From the NCBI GenBank assembly GCA_039961635.1, contig JABRWB010000001.1, positions 33,172 to 97,171 on the forward strand: 64,000 bases of DNA. Reading direction: 5' to 3'. The notes beneath the pieces were generated by a model. It had not been told where the DNA came from, searched no databases, and worked only from the letters and a program-made list of their open reading frames with translations. The translations under genes and the position numbers were made by a program. Origin of the DNA: a bacterium (GTDB lineage: Bacteria; 4484-113; JAGGVC01). Of this stretch, positions 7,754-16,502 are shown one piece after another. The stretch's first letter is position 1. Each line of letters opens with the position of its first letter.

Positions 7754-10700
7754 TTGAGCCTCGATCGTAGAAGATTCATCAAGTACTCCGGCTTGGGAGG
7801 GCTGCTTTGCGCGTTCGGATTCGATCTCGCAAAGACAAAGGCCTACGCCCAGGTCACGCCGGCCAAGTCCGGAAAGATGTCTACCACGATTTGCCCGTAC
7901 TGCGGCGTGGGCTGCGGGGCGATCGTTTCGGAATCGGGCGGAAAGGTCATAAGCATCGAAGGCGATCCCGACCACCCGATCAATCTCGGAGCGCTTTGCA
8001 GCAAGGGAAGCGCGCTGTTCCAGGTGGCGAACAGCGACAGGCGGCTTAGCAAAGTAAAGTACCGCGCGCCCGGCGCGTCCAGCTGGGAGGAGAAGGACTG
8101 GGACTGGGCGATTGCAAAAATCGCCGAGAACATCAAAACAACCCGGGACGCCACATTCATCGCAACGGACGCGAAGGGCCAGGTGGTCAACCGAACCGAA
8201 GGTATCGCGTGCCTCGGCGGTGCAGCCCTGGACAACGAGGAATGCTACGCCTACAGCAAGTTCGCACGTTCGCTTGGTGTCGTGTACCTGGAACACCAGG
8301 CGCGCATATGACACTCCCCCACGGTGGCCAGTTTGGCCGCCACATTCGGAAGGGGAGCGATGACCCAGCACTGGATCGACATCGGCAACTCCGACTGCGT
8401 AATGGTAATCGGCTCAAACGCTGCGGCAAACCATCCGATTTCGTTCAAGTGGATCAACCGCGCCAAAGAAAAGGGCGCGAAGTTGATCTGCGTAGATCCG
8501 AGATACACGCGCACCGCATTCCAGGCGGACATCTACGCGCCGATGCGCTCCGGAACCGACATCGCGTTCATCGGCTCGATCATCAACTACGCGCTTGAGA
8601 ATGACCTCATCCATCGCGAGTACGTGGTCCTCCACACGAACGCGAGCTTCCTGGTCAATCCCGAATTCGAATTCAAGGACGGGCTGTTCGGAGAGATCAA
8701 GGACGGCAAGTACACGAAGGAAAAGTGGGGGTTCCAGAAGGACGACGCAGGCATAATTAAAAAGGATCCTACGTTGCAGGATCCGAACTGCGTTTACCAA
8801 CTCCTCAAACGGCACTTCGCGCGATACACATTCGACGCGGTATCCGCCGTTACCGGAACTCCGGCCGAAAAACTCAAAGAAGTGGCGGAAGCCTTCTGCG
8901 CCACCCACCTGCCAGACAAGGCCGGGACAATCCTTTACGCGATGGGCACGACGCAAAGCACGCACGGCGCGCAAAACATCCGCTCGTACTCGATCCTTCA
9001 AATTCTGCTCGGAAACATGGGCGTCGCAGGCGGCGGCATCAACGCGCTTCGCGGGGAGTCGAACGTCCAAGGCTCGACCGACCATGGCTTGCTTTCCACC
9101 AACCTGACCGGCTATTTGAAGTGCCCCGCGGCTGACAACACGGACTTGGCCGCGTACCTCGAAAAGTGGACGCCCAAAACAAAGGATCCGAAAAGCGCGA
9201 ACTGGTGGAGCAACTATCCCAAGTACATAATCAGCCTGCTCAAGTCGTATTACGGCGAAAAGGCGGTTCCCGAAAACGACTACTGCTACCAGTACCTTCC
9301 AAAATCGGGAGGCGACTGCACCCACATAGCGCTGTTCGAGGCGATGGCCGAAGGCAAAATCAAAGGACTGATAACGCTTGGGCAGAATCCCGCGGTCGGC
9401 GGCCCGAACGCGCGCGTTGAGCGCGTTGCGCTCGACAAGCTGGATTGGCTGGTTGCCGTGGACCTTTGGGAAACAGAGACGGCATGCTTCTGGGATCGCA
9501 AATCGAAGGGACAGCCCAACAGCCCGGATCCTTCCGAAGTTCAAACGGAAGTATTTCTGCTTCCGGCAGCATCTTCGGTCGAGAAGGAAGGCAGCATAAC
9601 CAACTCGGGAAGATGGGCGCAGTGGCGGTACGCCGCGGTTGACGCTCCCGGAGATGCAAAAAGCGATCTTTGGATTCTCAACCGCATAGTGCTGGAGCTT
9701 AAAAAGCTTTACGCAAAGGAAGGAGTTTTCCCGGAGCCGATCCGGAATCTAAACTGGAATTTCGGCGACGGCGAAGAGCCGGATCCTCATGCCGTCGCAA
9801 AGGAGATAAACGGTTACTTCCTGAAGGATTGTGATTTTCCCGACAAGAAGAAAAGCTTCAAGAAGGGCGACCTGGTTCCGGGATTCGCTTTTCTGAAAGA
9901 CGACGGTTCCACTGCCTGCGGCAACTGGATTTACTGCGGAAGCTACACGAACGACGGAAACCAGATGGCTAGGCGGGAAGCTTCAAAACCGGAGGACGAC
10001 CCCATCGGCCTAAATCCCAACTGGTCCTGGTGCTGGCCGGTCAACCGTCGGATCATCTACAATCGCGCCAGCTGCAACGCGAAAGGCGAGCCGTACGATC
10101 CGAAGCGCAAGGTGGTTTGGTTCGACTGGGCGGAGAACAAGTGGAAGGGCGACGTGCCCGACGGTCCATGGCCGCCTCTCGCGAAACAGGACGGCACTCC
10201 CAATCCCGAAGGCAAGTACTCTTTCATAATGGCCGCGGAAGGACATGCGTGCCTGTTCGCCGACCTTGCTGACGGGCCGCTTCCGGAGCATTACGAGCCC
10301 ATCGAAAGCCCGGTGGAAAATATCTTCTCACCGCAGCAGAACAATCCCATCGTCAAGATATGGCGCCGGGAAGAAGTGGGCACTCCCGAAAACTACCCGA
10401 TAGTCGCGACCACGTTCCGCAGCACCGAGCACTGGCAGGCGGGCGCTATGACGCGCAATCTGCCCTGGCTTGCGGAGCTCGTACCGGAGCCTTTCGTTAT
10501 GATAAGCGAGGAGCTTGCAAGCGAAAAAGGCATCGCACACGGGGACGTGGTGACAATCAAATCCGCCAGGGCACCGGAAGGCATTACCATCCGGGCGCTC
10601 GTCACGAAGCGGCTAAGGCCGTTCAAGCTTAAGGAAAAGACCGTCCACCAAGTAGGCCTGATTTGGCACTTCGGATACACGGGCTATACCTGCGGCGCGA

Positions 10701-10804
10701 GCGCCAACGAGCTTACGCCCCATGTGGGCGACCCGAACTCGCAGATACCGGAATACAAGGCTTTCCTGTGCAGCATCGAGAAGGGGGGACAGCTATGCTG
10801 GTAG
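7754..10804 (+). CDS. fdnG: Formate dehydrogenase alpha subunit, selenocysteine-containing, Tat-exported
   Basis: Catalytic Mo/W-bis(MGD) subunit oxidising formate to CO2, probably facing the periplasm. The product is 1016 residues if the in-frame TGA at 8309-8311 is read as selenocysteine (Sec186), the same size as E. coli FdnG/FdoG. A Tat signal (RRRFIK, residues 5-10) precedes the [4Fe-4S] motif C47-x2-C50-x3-C54 with Cys82. The residues around Sec (HQARI-Sec-HSPTVASLAATFGRGAM) match the FDH-N active-site family. A hairpin follows the UGA. The start is TTG 7754 behind AGGGGGTGAT. It is the first gene of an operon reaching wtpC. The genome must encode selA, selB, selC and selD elsewhere. 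Confidence 0.93.
8309..8341 (+). promoter_or_regulatory. UGA selenocysteine codon with SECIS-like hairpin
   Basis: The UGA (8309-8311) is followed 11 bases later by a stem GGTGGCC (8323-8329) pairing with GGCCGCC (8335-8341) through one G-U pair, with loop AGTTT. Position and size resemble bacterial SECIS elements in fdnG/fdhF mRNAs, which recruit SelB. The same bases encode the conserved SPTVASLAATF segment. Confidence 0.8.
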
Positions 10805-10856
10805 CGATTTCGCCCTTATCTGCGCCGCAATCGCGCCGAGCGAAAGGAGGTGCGCG

Positions 10857-11735
10857 ATGAGTCGAGCATGTTTGGTTGACCTGACCGTTTGCATGGGCTG
10901 CCGCGGATGCCAGGTTGCATGCAAGCAATGGAACGACCTCCCTGCGGAAAAAACGAAATTCTTCGCCGGAACCGGCGGATATCAGAATCCGCCGCGCCTT
11001 TCGGCAAACACCTACACCCTGGTTGGATACACGGAGATATCCAAGGGCTCCGACCTCAAATGGGTGTTCGCGAAGCGCCAGTGTATGCACTGCCTGGAGC
11101 CGGCGTGCGTATCGGCCTGCCCCGTTGGCGCGCTTAAAAAAATGCCCGAAGGCCCGGTCGTTTACGAGCCGGAAAAGTGCATGGGCTGCCGATACTGCAT
11201 GATGGCCTGTCCTTTCGGAGTTCCGACGTACGAATGGTCGAAGGCCGTCCCGTACATTAAGAAGTGCAAGTTCTGCGCGAATCGAATCGGCGGCGAATGG
11301 TTCGACGAAAACCTCAACGGCCGGGCGATGTCCGAAGAGGAAATCCTTCGGTACAAGCTTTGCCTCGGCCAACCAATCTGCATAAAAACATGCAGCAGCG
11401 GCGCTCTGAAATTCGGAGATCGAGACGAGTTGATCGCGGAAGCCAGAAGCAGGATTGCCGCCAATCCATCAAAGTACATCAACCACATTTACGGCGAGCG
11501 TGAGGCCGGCGGCACGAGCTGGATGTACATTTCCGGCGTTCCGTTCGGAGATCTCGGATTTCCAGAAAACGTCGGCGAGCGCCCGTATCCGTCCTACACG
11601 GAGACCGCCCTCGAATCGGTTCCCGTGCTGGTCGCCGGCGGCGGCGCGGTGCTGGCCGGGATTTACTGGGTAGTTCAGAGGCGCATAGCCGCCAAGCATA
11701 GAAACGGGGACGCCAGAAAGGGGGAATCGGCATGA
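10857..11735 (+). CDS. fdnH: Formate dehydrogenase beta subunit, four [4Fe-4S] clusters, C-terminal membrane anchor
   Basis: Electron-transfer subunit carrying electrons from the alpha subunit to the membrane subunit. The 292 residues contain four ferredoxin-type cysteine groups: CMGCRGCQVAC, CMHCLEPACVSACP, CMGCRYCMMACPFG, and CKFC with CLGQPICIKTC. A single hydrophobic helix near the C-terminus (VLVAGGGAVLAGIYWVV) would anchor it, as in FdnH. ATG 10857 follows AGGAGG at ideal spacing; the frame is open upstream but overlaps fdnG. The stop overlaps the start of the next gene (ATGA). Confidence 0.92.
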   Translation: MSRACLVDLTVCMGCRGCQVACKQWNDLPAEKTKFFAGTGGYQNPPRLSANTYTLVGYTEISKGSDLKWVFAKRQCMHCLEPACVSACPVGALKKMPEGPVVYEPEKCMGCRYCMMACPFGVPTYEWSKAVPYIKKCKFCANRIGGEWFDENLNGRAMSEEEILRYKLCLGQPICIKTCSSGALKFGDRDELIAEARSRIAANPSKYINHIYGEREAGGTSWMYISGVPFGDLGFPENVGERPYPSYTETALESVPVLVAGGGAVLAGIYWVVQRRIAAKHRNGDARKGESA

Positions 11736-13030
11736 ACGCGGAAAAGTACGAATCCGTAAACCGCGGCTACATTACGAAGGGAACCATGCTCTTGATGGTT
11801 CTCATGGGGCTTGGACTTTTGTCCGCCGTTTACCGTTTCGCCGCGGGTCTGGGTGCCGCGACGAATCTTACGGACGATCATCCTTGGGGAATCTGGATCG
11901 CTTTCGACGTCCTCTGCGGAGTCGCGCTGGCGGCCGGCGGTTTTACGACAGCGGCTGTGGCATATCTTTTCGGCGGCGAAAAATACCATGCCCTCGTGCG
12001 GCCCGCGGTGTTGACCGCGCTGTTGGGCTACGTGTTCGTCGCGATCGCGCTTTTGGCGGACCTGGGGCTTCCGTGGAACATCTGGCACCCGATCATATAC
12101 TGGCCGGAGCACTCCGCGATGTTCGAGGTGGCGTGGTGCGTAATGCTATATCTGTCCGTGCTGGTGCTTGAGTTCGCTCCGCCCGTATTCGAAAAATTCG
12201 GATGGAAGGCTGCGCACTCGCTTTGGGCCAAGCTGGTTCCGGTATACACGGTGCTGGCTTTGTCCTTTTTCACCTACATAATGTCGCACAGCGTGATTTG
12301 GACTGCGATCGCACTCGTTGTATTGACGGCGATCGCTATCGCGCTGCCCGCGGCGGCGACGTCAAGACCGGGAACACCCGTGATTTTGATAATAGCGGGC
12401 GTTCTTTTCTCCACCGCGCACCAGTCATCGCTTGGCACGTTGTTCCTTCTTATGCAGGACAGGCTTTCCAAGCTTTGGTGGTCGCCCATGCTTCCGGTGA
12501 ATTTCTTCCTCACGGCCGTAGCAGTCGGCTTCGCGATGGTCATTTTCGAGGGAACGCTCGCCGCGAAGGCATTCGGAAGGCCGGTGGAAAAGGAGCCTCT
12601 TGCGGGACTGGGCAGAATGTGCGCCTGGGTACTATGGATTTACCTGGTCGTCCGGATTATCGACGCAACAATGCAGGGCGGAGTCGCGGCCGACTTGCTT
12701 TCCGCAAAAGGGCTCCTGTTCTTCCTCGAGCTGCTTGCCGGAGTGCTTATTCCGGCAATAATGCTTTCGAGCGAAGTTACGCGCAAAAGCACCTGGCTGT
12801 TGTTCACTGCAGCCTCGCTCGTTATTTTCGGCGTGATTTTCAACCGGTTCAACGTGGTACTGGGCGGAATGGGCCTTCCCGCGGGAGCGGTCCGAGGAGG
12901 CTATTTCCCCAGCCTCATGGAGATACTGATCACGGCCGGAATCATCGCCGCGGTGATTTTCTTTTACAACATCGCGGTCAAGACTTTCCCCGTGTTCGAG
13001 CGGATCGAGCCGGAAGGAAAGAAGCAGTAG
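11732..13030 (+). CDS. NrfD/HybB-type integral membrane quinone-reactive subunit
   Basis: A 432-residue polytopic protein with about ten predicted membrane helices, of the NrfD/PsrC/HybB superfamily. These subunits pass electrons between periplasmic Fe-S proteins and the quinone pool without heme. HybB-like features include the N-terminal GYITKGTMLLMVLMGLG segment and the DDHPWGIWIAFDVLCGVALA helix. It replaces the cytochrome b gamma subunit (FdnI) found in E. coli FDH-N. The start ATG overlaps the fdnH stop by four bases, so the subunits are translationally coupled. Confidence 0.88.
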   Translation: MNAEKYESVNRGYITKGTMLLMVLMGLGLLSAVYRFAAGLGAATNLTDDHPWGIWIAFDVLCGVALAAGGFTTAAVAYLFGGEKYHALVRPAVLTALLGYVFVAIALLADLGLPWNIWHPIIYWPEHSAMFEVAWCVMLYLSVLVLEFAPPVFEKFGWKAAHSLWAKLVPVYTVLALSFFTYIMSHSVIWTAIALVVLTAIAIALPAAATSRPGTPVILIIAGVLFSTAHQSSLGTLFLLMQDRLSKLWWSPMLPVNFFLTAVAVGFAMVIFEGTLAAKAFGRPVEKEPLAGLGRMCAWVLWIYLVVRIIDATMQGGVAADLLSAKGLLFFLELLAGVLIPAIMLSSEVTRKSTWLLFTAASLVIFGVIFNRFNVVLGGMGLPAGAVRGGYFPSLMEILITAGIIAAVIFFYNIAVKTFPVFERIEPEGKKQ

Positions 13031-13049
13031 CATCGGAGCGCGATAAAGC

Positions 13050-13904
13050 ATGTCTGACGAGGATGCAGCGCTTGCAGGCAAATATCACGCCGCTCTTGCC
13101 GGGCTTGTCGAAAAGCTCGAAGCGCTGGCGGGACTGGAGTACGTCGCTGACGATTACGTCGCGTTCAGGATCGCGGTCGCGCGAGCGCAGGCCGATGTGC
13201 TTGAAAAGCTCCGCGGCCGCGATCCGCCTTCGATCGATATAGAATTGGTTGCAGAGTACTTCGATGCGATCCGGTCTGCGTCCAACGCCTGCGGAGGGGA
13301 GAGTGCGGAATTGCGCAAAATCGCAAAGGCTGCCGCGCAGGATCGCTCGTTGCTTGAGGATGCTGCCGCGCGCGGAATTATCGGCGCGGAAGATGGATTA
13401 ATCGCTCGTCTCGCGGAAAAAATCGGAATTCCGGAACCCGCTCTCGCATTTGTCGCACATCTTTTGGCCTCCCCGTTTGCGGTCGCAATGGTTCCCAACG
13501 GCAAGGCTGCATCCGCGGGAAGATGCCCTCGTTGCGGTTCCGGCCCCGCGCTGGCAAAGCTGCGTCGGGGGGACGGCAAGCGCGTTCTATATTGCTCGCT
13601 ATGCGGAGCGGACTGGGAGCATCCGCGGCTCGTCTGCCCGGATTGCGGCAACGACGATCCAGCTGCGTTGAAAGTGCTTTTCGTATCAAGGGAAAGCCCG
13701 CGGTTCGCCGAGAGCTGCGCAAAGTGCGAGCTCTACATTAAGACGATCGACGAAAGGCGGCTTCCGGAAGGCGAAACCGTTCTGCCGTTCGTCGAGGAAA
13801 CAGCCACGCTTTATCTTGACCTGCTTGCCGAAAAGGAAGGACTTAGGCGCAACCAACCTCTCGCCGCGGCTTTTCCCGCGCGGCATGTATCGGGAGGGGA
13901 GTGA
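13050..13904 (+). CDS. fdhE: Formate dehydrogenase accessory protein FdhE
   Basis: Cytoplasmic rubredoxin-like chaperone needed for assembly of respiratory formate dehydrogenases. The N-terminal half is helical and the C-terminal half holds four CxxC groups (CPRCG, CSLCGADWEH, CPDCGNDD, CAKCELY), the metal-binding signature of FdhE. Length is 284 residues, slightly shorter than E. coli FdhE (309). It begins 20 bases after the membrane subunit. Its stop is followed one base later by the mobA-like remnant. Confidence 0.9.
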   Translation: MSDEDAALAGKYHAALAGLVEKLEALAGLEYVADDYVAFRIAVARAQADVLEKLRGRDPPSIDIELVAEYFDAIRSASNACGGESAELRKIAKAAAQDRSLLEDAAARGIIGAEDGLIARLAEKIGIPEPALAFVAHLLASPFAVAMVPNGKAASAGRCPRCGSGPALAKLRRGDGKRVLYCSLCGADWEHPRLVCPDCGNDDPAALKVLFVSRESPRFAESCAKCELYIKTIDERRLPEGETVLPFVEETATLYLDLLAEKEGLRRNQPLAAAFPARHVSGGE

Positions 13905-13905
13905 C

Positions 13906-14208
13906 ATGACGCGCATCTCCGGCGCCATTATTGCAGGAGGACTGGGATTCAGGATGGGCGGCGTCCGCAGACGGGCCGCTTATTTTGTCTTCCGTTATGT
14001 TCAGTTGTACATATCGACGCGATGTGCGAAGTCGAATCGGCGCCTGCGGAAAACCTGCGCTCCGCGATTGACATTTGGACGCGGGCGGGCGCGCGGCATG
14101 TTGAATTCAGGGGCATCGCGCGTAGGCGGAAGAGGATACTCCCGAAGAGTATTCGGTCTATTTCGTGCAATCAAGTTTGAAAGGAGCAATCTTAAATGGC
14201 GGGATTAA
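13906..14208 (+). pseudogene. mobA remnant (N-terminal nucleotide-binding motif only)
   Basis: An ATG one base after the fdhE stop opens MTRISGAIIAGGLGFRMGG, exactly the N-terminal GTP-binding motif of MobA, the molybdenum cofactor guanylyltransferase. After about 20 codons the similarity ends abruptly. The frame runs on as an Arg-rich, out-of-frame-looking sequence to 14208, overlapping the next gene. In a second frame (about 14004-14180) an acidic, protein-like stretch (HIDAMCEVESAPAENLRSAI) is seen that I cannot place. A normal MobA is about 190-200 residues, so this is a deletion remnant or an assembly collapse. A complete mobA exists at 26948-27574. Confidence 0.65.
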
Positions 14209-14486
14209 TTTCGGCATCGGGCGAATTATCGGCGAAGATTGCCGCTTTCGCAGCGGCTGAGCAGATTGAGCTGCGCGTCGCGCCTCCAGGCAAAGCGGCG
14301 GTCGCGGCGCTGGCCGCGAACGGACGGAAGGAGTCTACGCTCGATTCGCTGTTCGAAGGCGGGTTCGTCAAGTGCGCCACCGCCCGCGCGCTTGCCGAAA
14401 GGATCGGAATCGGCCGCGGCGAGATGGGGAAACTGTTGAACCATCTCGACATTAAGGTCAGGGATTGCGAGCTGGGGTGTTTCTGA
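14196..14486 (+). CDS. Small HTH-like protein ending in CELGCF
   Basis: A 96-residue protein of unknown function. The N-terminal half is Ala-rich. The C-terminal half (TARALAERIGIGRGEMGKLLNHLDIKVRDC) looks like a helix-turn-helix followed by a Cys-x-x-Gly-Cys-Phe end. I have the impression of similar short proteins beside molybdenum cofactor genes, but assign no activity. AAAGGAG (14180-14186) precedes the ATG. The stop overlaps the next start as TGATG, implying coupled translation with the MobB-like/ModE fusion; a role in Mo/W sensing or FDH maturation is an inference from that position. Confidence 0.6.
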   Translation: MAGLISASGELSAKIAAFAAAEQIELRVAPPGKAAVAALAANGRKESTLDSLFEGGFVKCATARALAERIGIGRGEMGKLLNHLDIKVRDCELGCF

Positions 14487-15298
14487 TGCTTCTGTGGATG
14501 ATAAGCGGCGCGCACAGAAAAGTCGGCAAAACGCATCTCGCCAAGCGGCTTTGCGCGGTATTGCCGGACTCTGCTTACGCGAAGCTGGGGCACGGCGCGC
14601 GTGCCGCAGGAAAATCGCGCAATTACTTCACCCAGCCGGAGGATTTGCTTAGATTCATTGAGCAATGCACAACCGCGCTTTCGCATGTCGTGGTCGAAAC
14701 CAACTTGACGCTTTTTCCGGAAGCCGCGTGCTTGAGGATTTTTGTCGGGGACAACGGCGGGCCGGGGGAGCCTAGGCTGGACGCCTTCGAACTTTTCACT
14801 CGAGCGGATATCCGCGTTGTTGCGGGAGGGGCTGCCGATTCGTGGCGCGCTGTGCTTTCCGCGAAGCTCGACGATGGTCCCATCGTGGACGCTGTGCTGG
14901 CCGAGTTGCTTGCCCAGAAACGCTGGCTGGAACGCACGGCGGTGGCCGTGCACAGCAAAGTATGGCTGGTCAACCGGGAAATGGAGCACGTTTTCGGGCC
15001 GGGTCTGGCAGACCTTTTGACTGATATCGAGCATCTGGGATCGCTCAAGGCGGCAGCGATGCGAAACAATGTTTCGTACAGGCATGCATGGGGAGCGATT
15101 CGAAACGCGGAAAAGCACTTCGGAATCGCGCTCGTGACCGCGAGTTCCGGCGGGCCTGGCGGAGGGCGTTCGTCAATCACCGTTGATGCAAAGCGTGTGC
15201 TCGCGAGATTCCGGCTGCTATCGGAGCGCGTAGCGGATTACGCCGACCGGGAATTCGCGAGTCTCTATCTCGCTGAAGAGAGGGATTCGGATGGCTGA
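14486..15298 (+). CDS. MobB-like P-loop NTPase fused to ModE-type DNA-binding domain
   Basis: A 270-residue two-domain protein. Residues 1 to about 170 form a P-loop NTPase with Walker A SGAHRKVGKTHLAKRL, recalling MobB, the GTP-binding partner of MobA. Residues from about 180 match the LysR-type winged helix of ModE (DIEHLGSLKAAAMRNNVSYR then HAWGAIRNAEKHFG and a Gly-rich wing). The molybdate-binding MOP domains of ModE are absent. A regulator that reads nucleotide state rather than free molybdate is conceivable. It starts in a TGATG overlap with the small upstream gene and overlaps moeA by eight bases. Confidence 0.75.
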   Translation: MLLWMISGAHRKVGKTHLAKRLCAVLPDSAYAKLGHGARAAGKSRNYFTQPEDLLRFIEQCTTALSHVVVETNLTLFPEAACLRIFVGDNGGPGEPRLDAFELFTRADIRVVAGGAADSWRAVLSAKLDDGPIVDAVLAELLAQKRWLERTAVAVHSKVWLVNREMEHVFGPGLADLLTDIEHLGSLKAAAMRNNVSYRHAWGAIRNAEKHFGIALVTASSGGPGGGRSSITVDAKRVLARFRLLSERVADYADREFASLYLAEERDSDG

Positions 15299-16502
15299 CA
15301 CTATTGTTCCGCTCGATAAAGCGCTCCGGATTATTGATGAGCGAACGCCCGCGAGACCGCGGCAAATCGAACGTCTGAATCTGCCATCGGCGTTCGGAAG
15401 AATTCTTGCGTCCGATGCTGTTTCGGCGCTCGACGTACCTCCGTTTGACAAGTCCGCGGTGGACGGCTACGCGATTCCGGACGACGGAGAACGAGGTGAA
15501 TACCGCCTTTTGAAAACAATGTATGCCGGGGAGGAGCCTTCGTATTGCCTCGACGCGGATTGCGCCGCGCTTGTCATGACCGGCGCGCCCGCGCCGCCGG
15601 GGACGCGGCGGGTGGTGATGGTCGAGGACGCGGCCAGGCTTGACGAAATCGTTCATATTGAACGCATGGAATTCGGCGAATCGCGAAACATTTGCGCAAA
15701 GGGCGAGGATGCTCGCGCCGGGGACGTTGTGGCAAAAGCCGGGCAAAGGCTCGACGCGGCGGTTATCGCGCACCTGACCGGATGCGGAATAACCGAGGCG
15801 GAAGTGTTTAAGCCGTTACGCGCGGCAATCGTTTCGACCGGAGATGAAATCGCGGATGATCCGGCAAGCCTGCGCCCCGGGAGGATAATGAATACGAACG
15901 GTTCAATGCTCGCGGCGCTGTGCCGGGAAAACGGCATCGCCGTTGCACTTGACGAGAGCGTTCGGGATGACGAACGCGACACGCGGGAAGCGATCGGGCG
16001 CGGGATGGAATGCGCGGACATCATTCTTATTTCCGGCGGGGTATCCGCGGGCGAACGCGATTTTGTACCCGCGGCGATGGAAAGTCTGGGGCTGCAAAGA
16101 CACTTCAGAAGGGTAGCCGTGAAGCCGGGCAAGCCTACGACGTTTGCGGCATGTGAAGGAAAAGCCATTTTCGGCCTGCCGGGAAACCCCGTCGCTGTTT
16201 ATCTGATGTTCCAACTCATGGCGTTGCGCGCAGCCGCGCGGATGCTCGGAATCCCTCACCGCGAATCGCGGATGCGCGTCCCTGCCGCCGCGCGGATCGC
16301 GGGCGCGTCCGCGTCGCGAGCCGCGTTCCTTCCGGCCTGCATTGATGACACCGGCGCGGTCGCGCCGCTGCCTTATCACGGCTCCGCCCACATAGGCGCG
16401 GTCGCGAAGGCCGACGGTTTCGTGTTCATTCCGTCCGGCTCACGACCGATTGAGGCGGGCGACCTCGCGGATTTTTATATTTTCCGCGGGAGGGGGATGT
16501 AA
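15291..16502 (+). CDS. moeA: Molybdopterin molybdenumtransferase MoeA (copy 1)
   Basis: Inserts molybdate or tungstate into adenylylated molybdopterin. The 403-residue protein has all MoeA landmarks: PPFDKSAVDGYAI near the N-terminus, MTGAPAPPGTRRVVMVED, RNICAKGEDARAGDVV, the MogA-like domain ISTGDEI (here VSTGDEIADDP) and LISGGVSAGERDFV, and the GLPGNPVA loop. It overlaps its neighbours by eight bases upstream and three bases downstream (TAATG). A second, diverged MoeA lies at 23804-25057; one may prefer tungsten, given the adjacent wtp transporter genes. Confidence 0.94.
   Translation: MADTIVPLDKALRIIDERTPARPRQIERLNLPSAFGRILASDAVSALDVPPFDKSAVDGYAIPDDGERGEYRLLKTMYAGEEPSYCLDADCAALVMTGAPAPPGTRRVVMVEDAARLDEIVHIERMEFGESRNICAKGEDARAGDVVAKAGQRLDAAVIAHLTGCGITEAEVFKPLRAAIVSTGDEIADDPASLRPGRIMNTNGSMLAALCRENGIAVALDESVRDDERDTREAIGRGMECADIILISGGVSAGERDFVPAAMESLGLQRHFRRVAVKPGKPTTFAACEGKAIFGLPGNPVAVYLMFQLMALRAAARMLGIPHRESRMRVPAAARIAGASASRAAFLPACIDDTGAVAPLPYHGSAHIGAVAKADGFVFIPSGSRPIEAGDLADFYIFRGRGM

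Noticed and set aside
8309-8311. TGA splitting fdnG could be a nonsense mutation or a recoded genetic code
   Set aside because: The flanking residues match the FDH-N selenocysteine site, a SECIS-like hairpin follows, and other genes here (fdhE, wtpA, the kinase) use TGA as a stop.
8414-9544. 376-codon open frame antisense to fdnG
   Set aside because: Shadow frame with Arg/Val-rich composition and no motif.
12202-13242. 346-codon open frame overlapping the NrfD-like and fdhE genes
   Set aside because: Runs out of frame through two recognised genes and lacks hydrophobic segments or motifs.
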